From positions 1-21,648 of the forward strand of contig JAEZZM010000026.1 of NCBI GenBank assembly GCA_023418575.1: a DNA stretch of 21,648 nucleotides, written 5' to 3'. The position numbers were made by a program, and so were the translations under genes. The notes under the pieces were generated by a model, which did no database searches, had not been told where the DNA came from, and saw nothing but the letters and a program-made list of their open reading frames with translations. Every line of letters begins with the position of its first letter. Position 1 is the first letter of the stretch. This DNA is from Actinomycetes bacterium (GTDB lineage: Bacteria; Actinomycetota; Coriobacteriia; Coriobacteriales; JAEZZM01). Shown here one piece after another: positions 6,675 to 13,857 of the stretch.

Positions 6675-8654
6675 TTAAGTCATATTAGCGGCAGAGGTAC
6701 CAGCAGTTCTTCCATGAACCATAATATCAGGGATGGCGTTACCACCCAGACGGTTGCCGGCATGAATTCCACCACAAACCTCACCAGCTGCATAAAGTCC
6801 AGGAATACTCTGGTTGTTTGCATCAAGCACCCTACATGAGGTATCAATTTTTACCCCACCCATGGTGTGATGTATGGAAGGCTTTCGTGGTGTTGCATAA
6901 AAAGGCCCTTTATCAATTTTGTCACCCATTCTGGGCTTACCAAACTCAGTATCCACGCCTGTATCGCAAAAACTGTTATAAGTATCAACAGTTTGTTTTA
7001 AGACAGCAGGATCAATACCAAGTTTTTGAGCAAGCTCATCAAGAGTATCAGCCTTAATTACGTTACCATTAGCGATAAGATCTTGAACTCTATCACCAAA
7101 CTGAGTAATCTCACGATCTGCATTGACTGAGACCTGATCGCCAATAATATAAAACATGCCATCAGTTTGCTTTAAGATGGCCTTGGTAAGCACATCTCTT
7201 GACTCGTATTCATTTACAAAACGCTTACCCTCTTTATTGATAAATACCTGGTTATCTGCACTATCCCACAGACCATAGCCAAGCTCACCAGTGTTTGGAT
7301 CAGAACTGGGCATAAGTTGCACAAAGCCCATGCCAACAAGATCGGCTCCAGCAGCCTTAGCCATCTCAATTCCGTCACCAGTGATTAAAGGAGAATTAGT
7401 GCTAAGCATGTGCTCGTCCAATATACCCCAGTATTGGTCATAGTCTTTGCACATTTTGGCATTAGCACCAAAACCGCCGCTAGCCAAAACTACACCCTTG
7501 CTGGCTCTAATTTCGACAGGCTGTCCATCAGGGCGACTGCCTTTAAGTCCTACAACCCTTCCTCCTTCAAGGATAAGCTCTTTAGCCTGAGTCTCTGTAT
7601 AAAGCTTTCCACCCTTATCTAGAAAGCTTTTCTTGAGAGTTTCAATAAAGAGAGAGCCGCCTCCCTCGCCAAAGATGTGCCTGCGTGCCCAAAGACCACC
7701 TACAACGGTTCCAATCTTATCTGATACGTCCTTATCGGATTTCCCATCAATCCAATTAAGCGTATCAAGTGCATTGTTTACCAGGTGTGATACCAAGGCA
7801 TAATCACCGGTAATCTCTGTTCCATCTAAAGCACTACGTTTACCACCCTTGTAGGTATGCCAAATGTGCAGTTCATTACTATCAAAGAGCTTATTAGATC
7901 CGCTTTTAAGATACTCGTTGATTTGTGACTGCAAGGTAATGAGATTTTGTTTAAAACCGGGATCAGAGATGCTTGAAGGATCTTGATTAAGTATTTCTTT
8001 AAGCTGCTGAATTTCTCCAGCCTCTGCTTTTATATTAGCCTGTCTAGCAGGGTCAACTGCATTGTAGGCGGCACCAGAGCGTGCGGTGTTACCAGCAGGT
8101 CCTAAGCCTTTTTCAATTAAGATAACTTCTGCTCCAGCTTCTTGTGCTGCTACGGCTGCCGATAAACCAGCGCCTCCTCCACCAATAACTACTACTTCAC
8201 AAGAATCATTAATGGGCTCAAAACTACGCTCAACCTTCTTTTGTTTGAGCGCCTTTGAATCTCCTCCTGCCTTATCGACCGCTTCTGCAATAGCACTCTT
8301 AAGGGCAAAAGAGGTGATGGATGCACCAGCAACCTCATCAACACCCAAAGCTTGATTGTCTACAATAAGTTGAGGATAGAGCTCAAATACCGGTCCACCA
8401 ATGGCAGGTGTTTCATGCTGTTCAAGCACTTCAATCTTATCAATTTTGTCTTGACTAAAGCTTACCTGAACCTTGATTTCTCCACCTTTACCCTGAGCGC
8501 TTCCCTCATAACTACCAGGTGTATAGTTTTGAGCTGTAGCTGAGTCTTTTTGGCTTGAATCTGAAGAGCTTGAAGAGTTGCAAGCAGCTAGACTTAAACT
8601 GCTTCCAGCAAGCAGTAAGCTACAGATCAGGCTTAATGCTTTATATTTTCTCAT
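6675..8654 (-). CDS. Extracytoplasmic FAD/FMN reductase lipoprotein (fumarate-reductase/urocanate-reductase-like flavoprotein)
   Basis: A 659-residue protein. Residues 1-25 form a lipoprotein signal ending SLAAC (lipidated Cys25), followed by a Ser-rich linker. Residues about 45-125 match an FMN-binding domain; DEVAGASIT (106-114) fits the flavinylation motif, with Thr114 as the likely residue for ApbE-attached FMN. A dinucleotide-binding motif IGGGGAGLSAA starts at 157, so the remainder is a FAD-dependent reductase fold. Conserved active-site elements of the soluble fumarate reductase family are visible: RFVNEYESRD (Arg486), HHTMGG (595-600) and GNRLGGN (Arg635). Where fumarate reductases usually have an HP(T) histidine, this protein reads VQLMPS (Met448), so the organic acceptor may not be fumarate. 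It probably uses electrons delivered across the membrane for anaerobic respiration. AGGAGG lies 11 bases before the ATG. It appears monocistronic. Confidence 0.88.
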   Translation of the reverse strand: MRKYKALSLICSLLLAGSSLSLAACNSSSSSDSSQKDSATAQNYTPGSYEGSAQGKGGEIKVQVSFSQDKIDKIEVLEQHETPAIGGPVFELYPQLIVDNQALGVDEVAGASITSFALKSAIAEAVDKAGGDSKALKQKKVERSFEPINDSCEVVVIGGGGAGLSAAVAAQEAGAEVILIEKGLGPAGNTARSGAAYNAVDPARQANIKAEAGEIQQLKEILNQDPSSISDPGFKQNLITLQSQINEYLKSGSNKLFDSNELHIWHTYKGGKRSALDGTEITGDYALVSHLVNNALDTLNWIDGKSDKDVSDKIGTVVGGLWARRHIFGEGGGSLFIETLKKSFLDKGGKLYTETQAKELILEGGRVVGLKGSRPDGQPVEIRASKGVVLASGGFGANAKMCKDYDQYWGILDEHMLSTNSPLITGDGIEMAKAAGADLVGMGFVQLMPSSDPNTGELGYGLWDSADNQVFINKEGKRFVNEYESRDVLTKAILKQTDGMFYIIGDQVSVNADREITQFGDRVQDLIANGNVIKADTLDELAQKLGIDPAVLKQTVDTYNSFCDTGVDTEFGKPRMGDKIDKGPFYATPRKPSIHHTMGGVKIDTSCRVLDANNQSIPGLYAAGEVCGGIHAGNRLGGNAIPDIMVHGRTAGTSAANMT

Positions 8655-8758
8655 GTCTATGTCTCCCTCCTTTTTACATGGCCATGAGTGATAATTAGGC
8701 GTAGTAATTTAATGGCTTGAGGTGCTTGTACGCATGTCATTAGGGATGTGCTTGGCGC

Positions 8759-8788
8759 GTGACCCTGATGTCACTGGCATGCCATCAG
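8759..8788. promoter_or_regulatory. Cluster of dyads upstream of the reductase gene
   Basis: GTGAC-CCTGAT-GTCAC (8759-8774) is directly followed by the perfect palindrome TGGCATGCCA (8775-8784). The arms CTGATG (8765-8770) and CATCAG (8783-8788) also pair. The surrounding DNA (about 8735-8815) looks clearly more GC-rich than its neighbours. It lies about 105-135 bp upstream of the reductase start, so it could be an operator; it could also serve as a weak 3' structure for the kinase-like gene. The spacing does not fit a standard CRP or FNR box. Confidence 0.35.
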
Positions 8789-8825
8789 CATGTCGCCAGG
8801 CTGCGCTCGGCATGCGTAAGCAAAG

Positions 8826-9479
8826 CTAAGATCTAAAATCTTCTAAACTTAAGCCCTCAAAGGCTAAGCATTGCATGATATAGGTAGCCAAGGTTTCAAC
8901 AGCATCATCAATGGTGCAGCGAGCTGTGTTGATGCAAATATCATAATCTTCTAGAGCTCCCCATTTGCGACCAGTATAGCGCTCATAATATCCACGTCTA
9001 CCTTTTGAGACCTGCTTCATACGCTCAAGAGCTGCATCTCTGTCAATATTATTGCGCGCCATAATGCGACCTATAGCCTGCTCTTCATCTGAGATTCGCA
9101 CAAATGCGTCAATAATAAGAAGGTCTTTGTTCTCATTTTCCAAAACATAATTTGAGCAGCGTCCAACTATTACGCAGCTTTGCTTATAAGCAAGATCTCT
9201 AATGGTTTTACTAGTAGCAACAAAAAGTCTGTCTGCCATGGGCATATCTTCTGAGCCTATTCTAGATATATGCTGCAAAAGATAGCCAATGCCGCTTTTA
9301 ATTTGCTCATTTTGGCGCTTAAATAATTCTGGGTCCAGCCCGCTTTTCTCGGCAGCTAAGGCAATCAAGGCCTTATCGTAATACGCAAGTCCCAGTCGCT
9401 CTGCAAGCTTTTCTCCAATTTCACGACCGCCAGAACCATATTGACGGGCAATATTAATAACAAGGTTTTTATAAGCCAT
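8826..9479 (-). CDS. Cytidylate kinase-like P-loop protein
   Basis: A 217-residue protein opening with NLVINIARQYGSGGREIGEK: a beta strand followed by a P-loop-like GSGGREIG (residues 15-22), typical of the cytidylate-kinase-like family rather than canonical Cmk. Later elements are CVIVGRCSNYVL (about 102-113) and KGRRGYYERYTGRKWG (159-174), an Arg-rich lid-like segment, then YDICINT. Members are presumed nucleotide-binding cytoplasmic kinases, but their substrate is not established. I placed the start at the ATG at 9479, giving the usual family N-terminus; GAGGAAAGG lies upstream. A TTG seven codons further up is possible but overlaps that ribosome site. It is divergent from the Tat lipoprotein gene, and no clear terminator follows. 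Confidence 0.82.
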   Translation of the reverse strand: MAYKNLVINIARQYGSGGREIGEKLAERLGLAYYDKALIALAAEKSGLDPELFKRQNEQIKSGIGYLLQHISRIGSEDMPMADRLFVATSKTIRDLAYKQSCVIVGRCSNYVLENENKDLLIIDAFVRISDEEQAIGRIMARNNIDRDAALERMKQVSKGRRGYYERYTGRKWGALEDYDICINTARCTIDDAVETLATYIMQCLAFEGLSLEDFRS

Positions 9480-9511
9480 TTTTATGCATCCTTTCCTCAA
9501 AGGCTTCTAGG

Positions 9512-9557
9512 GGCTGTGCCTTTGCTGCGCAACACAGCATTGCCGAGCCTCACAGCC
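9512..9557. promoter_or_regulatory. Nested inverted repeats between divergent genes
   Basis: GGCTGTG (9512-9518) and CACAGCC (9551-9557) form an outer pair; GCTG and CAGC around 9524-9538 form an inner one. The structure lies in the shared upstream region of the kinase-like gene (-) and the Tat lipoprotein gene (+), which makes a regulatory role possible. Nothing identifies a specific regulator. Confidence 0.3.
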
Positions 9558-9612
9558 TACGCACATGTATGAGGTATAACTATTGTAATTTATTAGAAGA
9601 AAGGATGCATGC

Positions 9613-11112
9613 ATGTCAGAAGCTCGGCACTCTGGAGCCCCTTCTCATAAAAGAACTACGGCGAGAAAAGCTTCGCGCTCATTTAGTAGGCGCAAGGTGC
9701 TTGCTGCATCTATTTTAGGCGGTCTTGGACTTGCTGGAAGCTCTACGCTTTTAAGCTTGGGCGCGTGCAGTAAAAAGCTTGAAGAGCAAGTAGATCAGCC
9801 CTTAGTTATAGATAAGAGTGAATATAATAATCTGCTGGATTTCACCAATATTGATCCTGATTTTAAATTGCTTCATACAGCAGATCTGCCTTTGGGTTCT
9901 GTTTTGCATATGAGTGCTGAGAGGTATGTTGCGGTCTTGGAGCGCTCAACTGAACAGATGACCATTTCTCACCTGGGCGTGTTTGATAGCAATACCGCTC
10001 AGTACCACCGCGTTTTGGATAAGCCCCAGCGCGCAGAGGAGGGTCGTTTAAGTTACTCACTGTATGATGTGCGCTGCTCAGACAGTCTAATGGCCTGGAT
10101 AGAGATCAATTATGAGAGCTATGACTGGGCTTTATACGCAGCAAGCTTAGACGAAGGAGTTTTGTCCAAAGAAGTGGTACAGCTGGTAGAAGGCAATAAA
10201 GATATTATGCCGCCCGAATTTATCGTCTACCAAAATTCAGTAGTTTGGCAAGAAATTCCTCATCCGGATGGTGCAAAAAAGACGGAGAATTCAAAGGCTT
10301 TTTTGTGGAATCAGGGTGCGCAAGAAGCAGGACAGCTCATCTCATCTAATGGACAGTTTGGCTGCCGTCTACATATTTCTGGATCGGTTTTAAGTTTATG
10401 TCCCAGGCAAAAAATTGATGAGAGTAATTATTACGTAATTTATGCCTATGATTTGGCGGCGCAAAATAAAGAGTTGGCTCGCTTGGTTATGCCCAAAAAT
10501 GTTAGACCTACCACCGCTTTATATGCAGACGGAAAGTTTTGCATAACTATTGAGGCAAGTTATAACTACGGAGGCCTTTTGGGTCATATGGGCAGTTATG
10601 TGGGCACTGGTCTTGAGGGCGAAAAGTTTTATGCTTGCCTGCGTGAGCCCTATACTGCAATAAGTATGGTAAAAGATAGAGTCCTAATTAAAAATAGAGC
10701 TTCTATTTTAGTCTTTGATTTATCCGATCAAACCTATTTTAGATTGGCTGCATCTAACAACGCGCTTGACTGGGGTGAATTTTGTGCCCAGCCCGGTTTA
10801 AGCTCTAAGGTGGTAAGTTATTCTACGGTAAAATCCGAGAAAAACGGGCTCCCAGAAAAAGTGGTGGTTAGGGTCTTTGAAGTACCCGATAATGTTGATG
10901 AGCAGCGCCTTAAAGCAGCTCAAGAGCGGGCAGAGGCTGAGGCACGCGCCAAGCAAGAAGAAGAGGCCTTACAACCTCTTGAGGGGGCTGAAGGCAGTAG
11001 GCTAGATCTTAGTGGATCTAGTACAGATGGCGCAGAGACTAAGGCAGCAGAAAGCGCATCTACGGGTGGTGCTGCTGATGCTGGGAGCAGCACGGGTGCA
11101 GGCGGTGCTTAA
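9613..11112 (+). CDS. Tat-exported lipoprotein of unknown function, next to a two-component system
   Basis: A 499-residue protein with a long polar N-region, then SRRKVL (25-30, twin-arginine motif), a hydrophobic core and LSLGAC, giving a lipobox with Cys52. It is therefore expected to be exported folded by Tat and lipid-anchored outside the membrane. Residues about 75-430 consist of many short beta-strand-like segments with repeated aromatic and Gly turns, suggesting a propeller-like fold, but I cannot count blades with confidence. Residues about 433-450 are a short Glu/Ala/Arg-rich helix, followed by a disordered Ser/Gly/Ala tail. AAGGA lies 7 bases before the ATG. It sits 152 bp ahead of the response regulator, so a role as sensor accessory is plausible; LpqB, the lipoprotein of the actinobacterial MtrAB system, is a possible analogue. 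No catalytic motif is seen. Confidence 0.8.
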   Translation: MSEARHSGAPSHKRTTARKASRSFSRRKVLAASILGGLGLAGSSTLLSLGACSKKLEEQVDQPLVIDKSEYNNLLDFTNIDPDFKLLHTADLPLGSVLHMSAERYVAVLERSTEQMTISHLGVFDSNTAQYHRVLDKPQRAEEGRLSYSLYDVRCSDSLMAWIEINYESYDWALYAASLDEGVLSKEVVQLVEGNKDIMPPEFIVYQNSVVWQEIPHPDGAKKTENSKAFLWNQGAQEAGQLISSNGQFGCRLHISGSVLSLCPRQKIDESNYYVIYAYDLAAQNKELARLVMPKNVRPTTALYADGKFCITIEASYNYGGLLGHMGSYVGTGLEGEKFYACLREPYTAISMVKDRVLIKNRASILVFDLSDQTYFRLAASNNALDWGEFCAQPGLSSKVVSYSTVKSEKNGLPEKVVVRVFEVPDNVDEQRLKAAQERAEAEARAKQEEEALQPLEGAEGSRLDLSGSSTDGAETKAAESASTGGAADAGSSTGAGGA

Positions 11113-11199
11113 AGCAGAAAAAACACCTGGTAAAAAATTTAATAAATTAATACCAATTTAGTATTCTCCACATTTGAAGCCCCTTTTTACCCTTAGTGA

Positions 11200-11230
11200 T
11201 TGAGCTTTGTATGGGCGGGGACACTATATA
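11200..11230 (+). promoter_or_regulatory. Possible promoter of the response regulator gene
   Basis: TTGAGC (11200-11205) and TATATA (11225-11230) stand 19 bp apart, slightly long for a sigma-A-type promoter. It is the best candidate in the 152 bp between the lipoprotein and regulator genes, where no terminator is visible, so co-transcription with the lipoprotein gene is also possible. Confidence 0.35.
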
Positions 11231-11248
11231 TACCGCAGACAGGCGGTA
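11231..11248 (+). promoter_or_regulatory. Perfect inverted repeat just before the response regulator ribosome site
   Basis: TACCGC-AGACAG-GCGGTA forms a perfect 6-bp stem with a 6-base loop, ending 5 bases before AAGGAG. As DNA it could be an operator; as RNA it would sit next to the ribosome site. With the -10 proposed at 11225-11230 it would overlap the transcript start. Confidence 0.5.
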
Positions 11249-11264
11249 GAGGTAAGGAGAATCT

Positions 11265-11984
11265 ATGAGCTCAGATGCACGTCGTATTCTTTTAGTAGAA
11301 GATGAAAAAGCAATTCGTGATGCAGTAGCAGCTTATCTTGAGCGTGAAGGTTATTGGGTTACCGGCGCTGGTGATGGCCAAGAGGCGGTAATGGAATTCC
11401 AAAAGCATCGTTTTGATTTGGTAGTTCTTGATCTTATGTTACCTAAGCTTTCAGGTGAGCGTGTTTGCCGCGCAATTAGAGATTCCTCAGATGTTCCCAT
11501 CATTATGCTTACCGCTAAAGGTGAGGTAGAAGACAGAATCATTGGTCTTGAATTGGGTGCAGATGACTATCTTATCAAGCCATTTAGCCCTCGTGAGCTG
11601 GTTGCTCGCGTTCGTGCACTTTTGCGCCGCAGCCATATTGATTCAGAGCCTCAGCGTGAGGTATTAAGCTTTGGTGATTTGGTTATTGATGTTTCTGGTC
11701 ACAAAATCCTGGTAGAAAATGAAGAGATAGATTTAACTGCCAGTGAGTTTAAGCTTCTTACCACCTTGGCCCGTTATCCAGGAAGGGTATACACCCGCAT
11801 GGAGCTTGTTGAAAAAGTTTTGGGCTATGATTTTGAGGGTTATGAGCGCACTATTGATTCACATGTTAAAAACTTGCGCGCTAAATTGGGAGATGACCCC
11901 AAGAATCCTCGCTGGCTCTACACAGTACATGGTGTAGGATACCGTTTTGAGGCCCCTGAGACCACTCCACGCAAAGAGGCTTAA
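11265..11984 (+). CDS. OmpR/PhoB-family response regulator
   Basis: A 239-residue protein of normal family length. The receiver domain (about 7-120) has the acidic pair E12/D13, the phospho-acceptor D56 in VVLDLMLP, T83 and K105 in the IKPF motif. The DNA-binding winged helix spans about 135-232, with ASEFKLLTTLARYPGRVYTR, the recognition-helix segment around RTIDSHVKNLRAKLGD, and the wing YTVHGVGYRFE. It should be phosphorylated by the histidine kinase encoded 96 bp downstream and then bind tandem promoter repeats as a dimer. AAGGAG lies 6 bases before the ATG. The sequence is close in style to actinobacterial MtrA-type regulators, but I do not assign a name. Confidence 0.95.
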   Translation: MSSDARRILLVEDEKAIRDAVAAYLEREGYWVTGAGDGQEAVMEFQKHRFDLVVLDLMLPKLSGERVCRAIRDSSDVPIIMLTAKGEVEDRIIGLELGADDYLIKPFSPRELVARVRALLRRSHIDSEPQREVLSFGDLVIDVSGHKILVENEEIDLTASEFKLLTTLARYPGRVYTRMELVEKVLGYDFEGYERTIDSHVKNLRAKLGDDPKNPRWLYTVHGVGYRFEAPETTPRKEA

Positions 11985-12000
11985 TAAAGCATCAGCAAAC

Positions 12001-12009
12001 TGATATGAT
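12001..12009 (+). promoter_or_regulatory. Extended -10 element between regulator and kinase genes
   Basis: TGA-TATGAT has the TGn extension and 5 of 6 matches to TATAAT. TTAATA (11981-11986) lies 17 bp upstream as a possible -35. A transcript from here would begin near 12015, inside the upstream arm of the following hairpin. Confidence 0.4.
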
Positions 12010-12011
12010 AG

Positions 12012-12059
12012 ATAAGAGCTTAAGCTAAGCTAAAATAGCCTGCTTAAGCTCTTATTTTT
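12012..12059 (+). terminator. Intrinsic terminator or attenuator between response regulator and kinase
   Basis: ATAAGAGCTTAAGC (12012-12025) pairs perfectly over 14 bp with GCTTAAGCTCTTAT (12042-12055); the loop has 16 bases and TTTT follows. Only 21 bases remain before the kinase ATG, too few for a separate promoter. The kinase must therefore depend on read-through, or on a promoter whose transcript contains this hairpin. This would hold kinase expression below that of the regulator. Confidence 0.8.
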
Positions 12060-12080
12060 CTATGTAGGGAGACAGTTTTC

Positions 12081-13748
12081 ATGGCTTCAATCATAAAAAT
12101 TATTGGCGATACGGTGGGCAAGCAGTTCCAGACTGAAAAAGAGGAAGAGAAAAAAGCTTCTTACTCAAATCGCTGGAAAACCAAGAGTGCTACTGAGGCT
12201 AAGAGTTTTTCTTATGCTACGCGCGTATCTGCAGCCTTTGCTATGACCGCTGCAATGACAGCTTTAATATTAGTAACCGTTCTTGCCGTGGTTTGGGATA
12301 ACCAGTTTCAAAATTATACCCGTGCTAATGTACAAAAACTTGCTTCTTCAACGGCTGAGTCCTTATCGGAGACCTATAATTTAAATGGGGCTTGGACACA
12401 GGAGGCGATAAACCAATTAAGCTATCTGTCTGCCTCATACACAGGCTTGGGAATTCAGCTGCTTAATGAATCAGGTGTTCCTATATTTGATAATACCTGG
12501 GCTGCTAGCCCTGTTTCAGGTACCGTTCCCTTGCATAATCCAGGTACAAGTCCCGTGTCTTTGGCTCCAGGGCAAAAAAGCATGGAAGTAGCGCGCGTAG
12601 TAGATGCAGCTGGTGAGCTGGTGGGAATGGTGCGCATTTGGACCTTTGGTTCTGAATTTTTCCTTACGCAAAGTGATCTTACCTTTAGAGCAAATTCATA
12701 CCGTGCTATTTTTGTGGCCGCTATTATCGCCATCATTTTGGCTTTGGCCTTAGGTTTTCTCTTCTCAAGAGGGCTGGTTAAGCCGGTTAGGCGCGTGGCA
12801 GAGACGGCCGAAAAAATTAAGGATGGAAATTTAAGTGCTCGCACGGGCTTAAGCGGTAATGATGAGATTGCCCAGCTGGGAGAGATTTTTGATGCAATGG
12901 CAAACTCTCTTGAAAAGGACAGAGAGCTAGAGCGCAGGCTAACCACAGATGTAGCTCATGAATTAAGAACGCCCCTGATGGCAATTTTAGCAACGGTAGA
13001 GGCTATTCAAGACGGAATTTTTCCTGCTGATGAAGAGCGCCTGGCTACTATTGGCGGAGAAACCCGTCGCCTTTCCAGGCTGGTAGATGCCCTTTTGCAG
13101 CTTTCACGTCTTGAAAGTGGGGCTACTAAATTTGACTACCGCATGGTAAATATTGTTGAACTTAGCAAGAGTATTGCACGTGCTCATGAGGCTATGGTCT
13201 CTGAAGCGGGAATGCATTTGAGCTTTAAAAATACTACGGGCAAAGATGAGCTCATGATTGAAATGGATCAAGATCGCATACGACAAGCGGTGGTCAATCT
13301 GCTTTCCAATGCCATTAGGTATAGCGACAGTGGTGGAGAAATTGAGCTTAGTGTTGGGGCAGACAAAAAGCATGCCTGGATTTGTGTGAAGGACAGCGGT
13401 ATTGGAATTTCTGCAGAGGATCTAGATAGAGTTTTTGGTAGATTTTGGCGTGCTGAGGCTTCAAGAAATAGAGCTCAGGGAGGCCTTGGTGTAGGTTTGG
13501 CTGTCACCAAAGAGGTAATTGAGCGCCACTTTGGTTATATTCAGGTAGAAAGCGAATTGGGTAAGGGCACAAGCTTTACTATAGTGCTTCCCAAGATGCA
13601 GCCCAAAGTCTTAGGTAAAGATGACGATAAGGGCTCAGCTTCTGTAAAAGACCCATCACTTTCTGGCAAGATTGATTTTAACGATATTAGACGCGCTTCA
13701 CGACAAAAAGAGCAGATGGCTAAAGATGATGATATTATGCTGGGCTAA
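12081..13748 (+). CDS. Membrane sensor histidine kinase
   Basis: A 555-residue partner of the preceding regulator. Residues 1-48 are cytoplasmic and highly charged. TM1 is about 51-71, an extracytoplasmic sensor region about 72-207, TM2 about 208-229, then a HAMP linker (230-282). HisKA contains VAHELRTPL with the phospho-accepting His293. The ATP-binding domain shows NLLSNAIRYS (N box, about 406-415), DSGIGI (G1, 438-443) and GGLGVGLAV (G2, 467-475), with FGRFWR (F box) between. A 50-residue charged tail follows. All catalytic motifs are intact. AGGGAG lies 9 bases before the ATG. Domain order and size match MtrB-like or generic classical kinases; the signal is unknown, though the adjacent Tat lipoprotein is a candidate modulator. 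Confidence 0.95.
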   Translation: MASIIKIIGDTVGKQFQTEKEEEKKASYSNRWKTKSATEAKSFSYATRVSAAFAMTAAMTALILVTVLAVVWDNQFQNYTRANVQKLASSTAESLSETYNLNGAWTQEAINQLSYLSASYTGLGIQLLNESGVPIFDNTWAASPVSGTVPLHNPGTSPVSLAPGQKSMEVARVVDAAGELVGMVRIWTFGSEFFLTQSDLTFRANSYRAIFVAAIIAIILALALGFLFSRGLVKPVRRVAETAEKIKDGNLSARTGLSGNDEIAQLGEIFDAMANSLEKDRELERRLTTDVAHELRTPLMAILATVEAIQDGIFPADEERLATIGGETRRLSRLVDALLQLSRLESGATKFDYRMVNIVELSKSIARAHEAMVSEAGMHLSFKNTTGKDELMIEMDQDRIRQAVVNLLSNAIRYSDSGGEIELSVGADKKHAWICVKDSGIGISAEDLDRVFGRFWRAEASRNRAQGGLGVGLAVTKEVIERHFGYIQVESELGKGTSFTIVLPKMQPKVLGKDDDKGSASVKDPSLSGKIDFNDIRRASRQKEQMAKDDDIMLG

Positions 13749-13773
13749 ATCTTAGAAGCTGCGTGATAAACTA

Positions 13774-13779
13774 TATAAT
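13774..13779 (+). promoter_or_regulatory. Consensus -10 box before the small membrane protein gene
   Basis: A perfect TATAAT lies 79 bp before the GTG start at 13858. The matching -35 position is poor (TTAGAA at 13752, 16-bp spacing). It may give this gene its own promoter in addition to read-through from the kinase. Confidence 0.4.
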
Positions 13780-13857
13780 AACCGTGTAAATAAAAAGCTT
13801 CTTTTGATTAAGCGATAAGCTCATATAAAGCTAATAGATCTATAGAGGAGAGTTTGA

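Noticed and set aside
8759..8774. CRP/FNR site upstream of the reductase
   Set aside because: GTGA and TCAC are separated by 8 bases instead of 6 (CRP), and the TTGAT/ATCAA halves of FNR are absent.
12455..12946. 163-residue ORF on the minus strand inside the histidine kinase gene
   Set aside because: It lies opposite the sensor, second membrane helix and HAMP regions of an intact kinase with all motifs, and has no ribosome site or family features.
13754..13804. AGAAGCT / AGCTTCT as a kinase terminator
   Set aside because: The arms are only 7 bp, the loop is over 35 bases and contains a consensus TATAAT, and the T run is weak.
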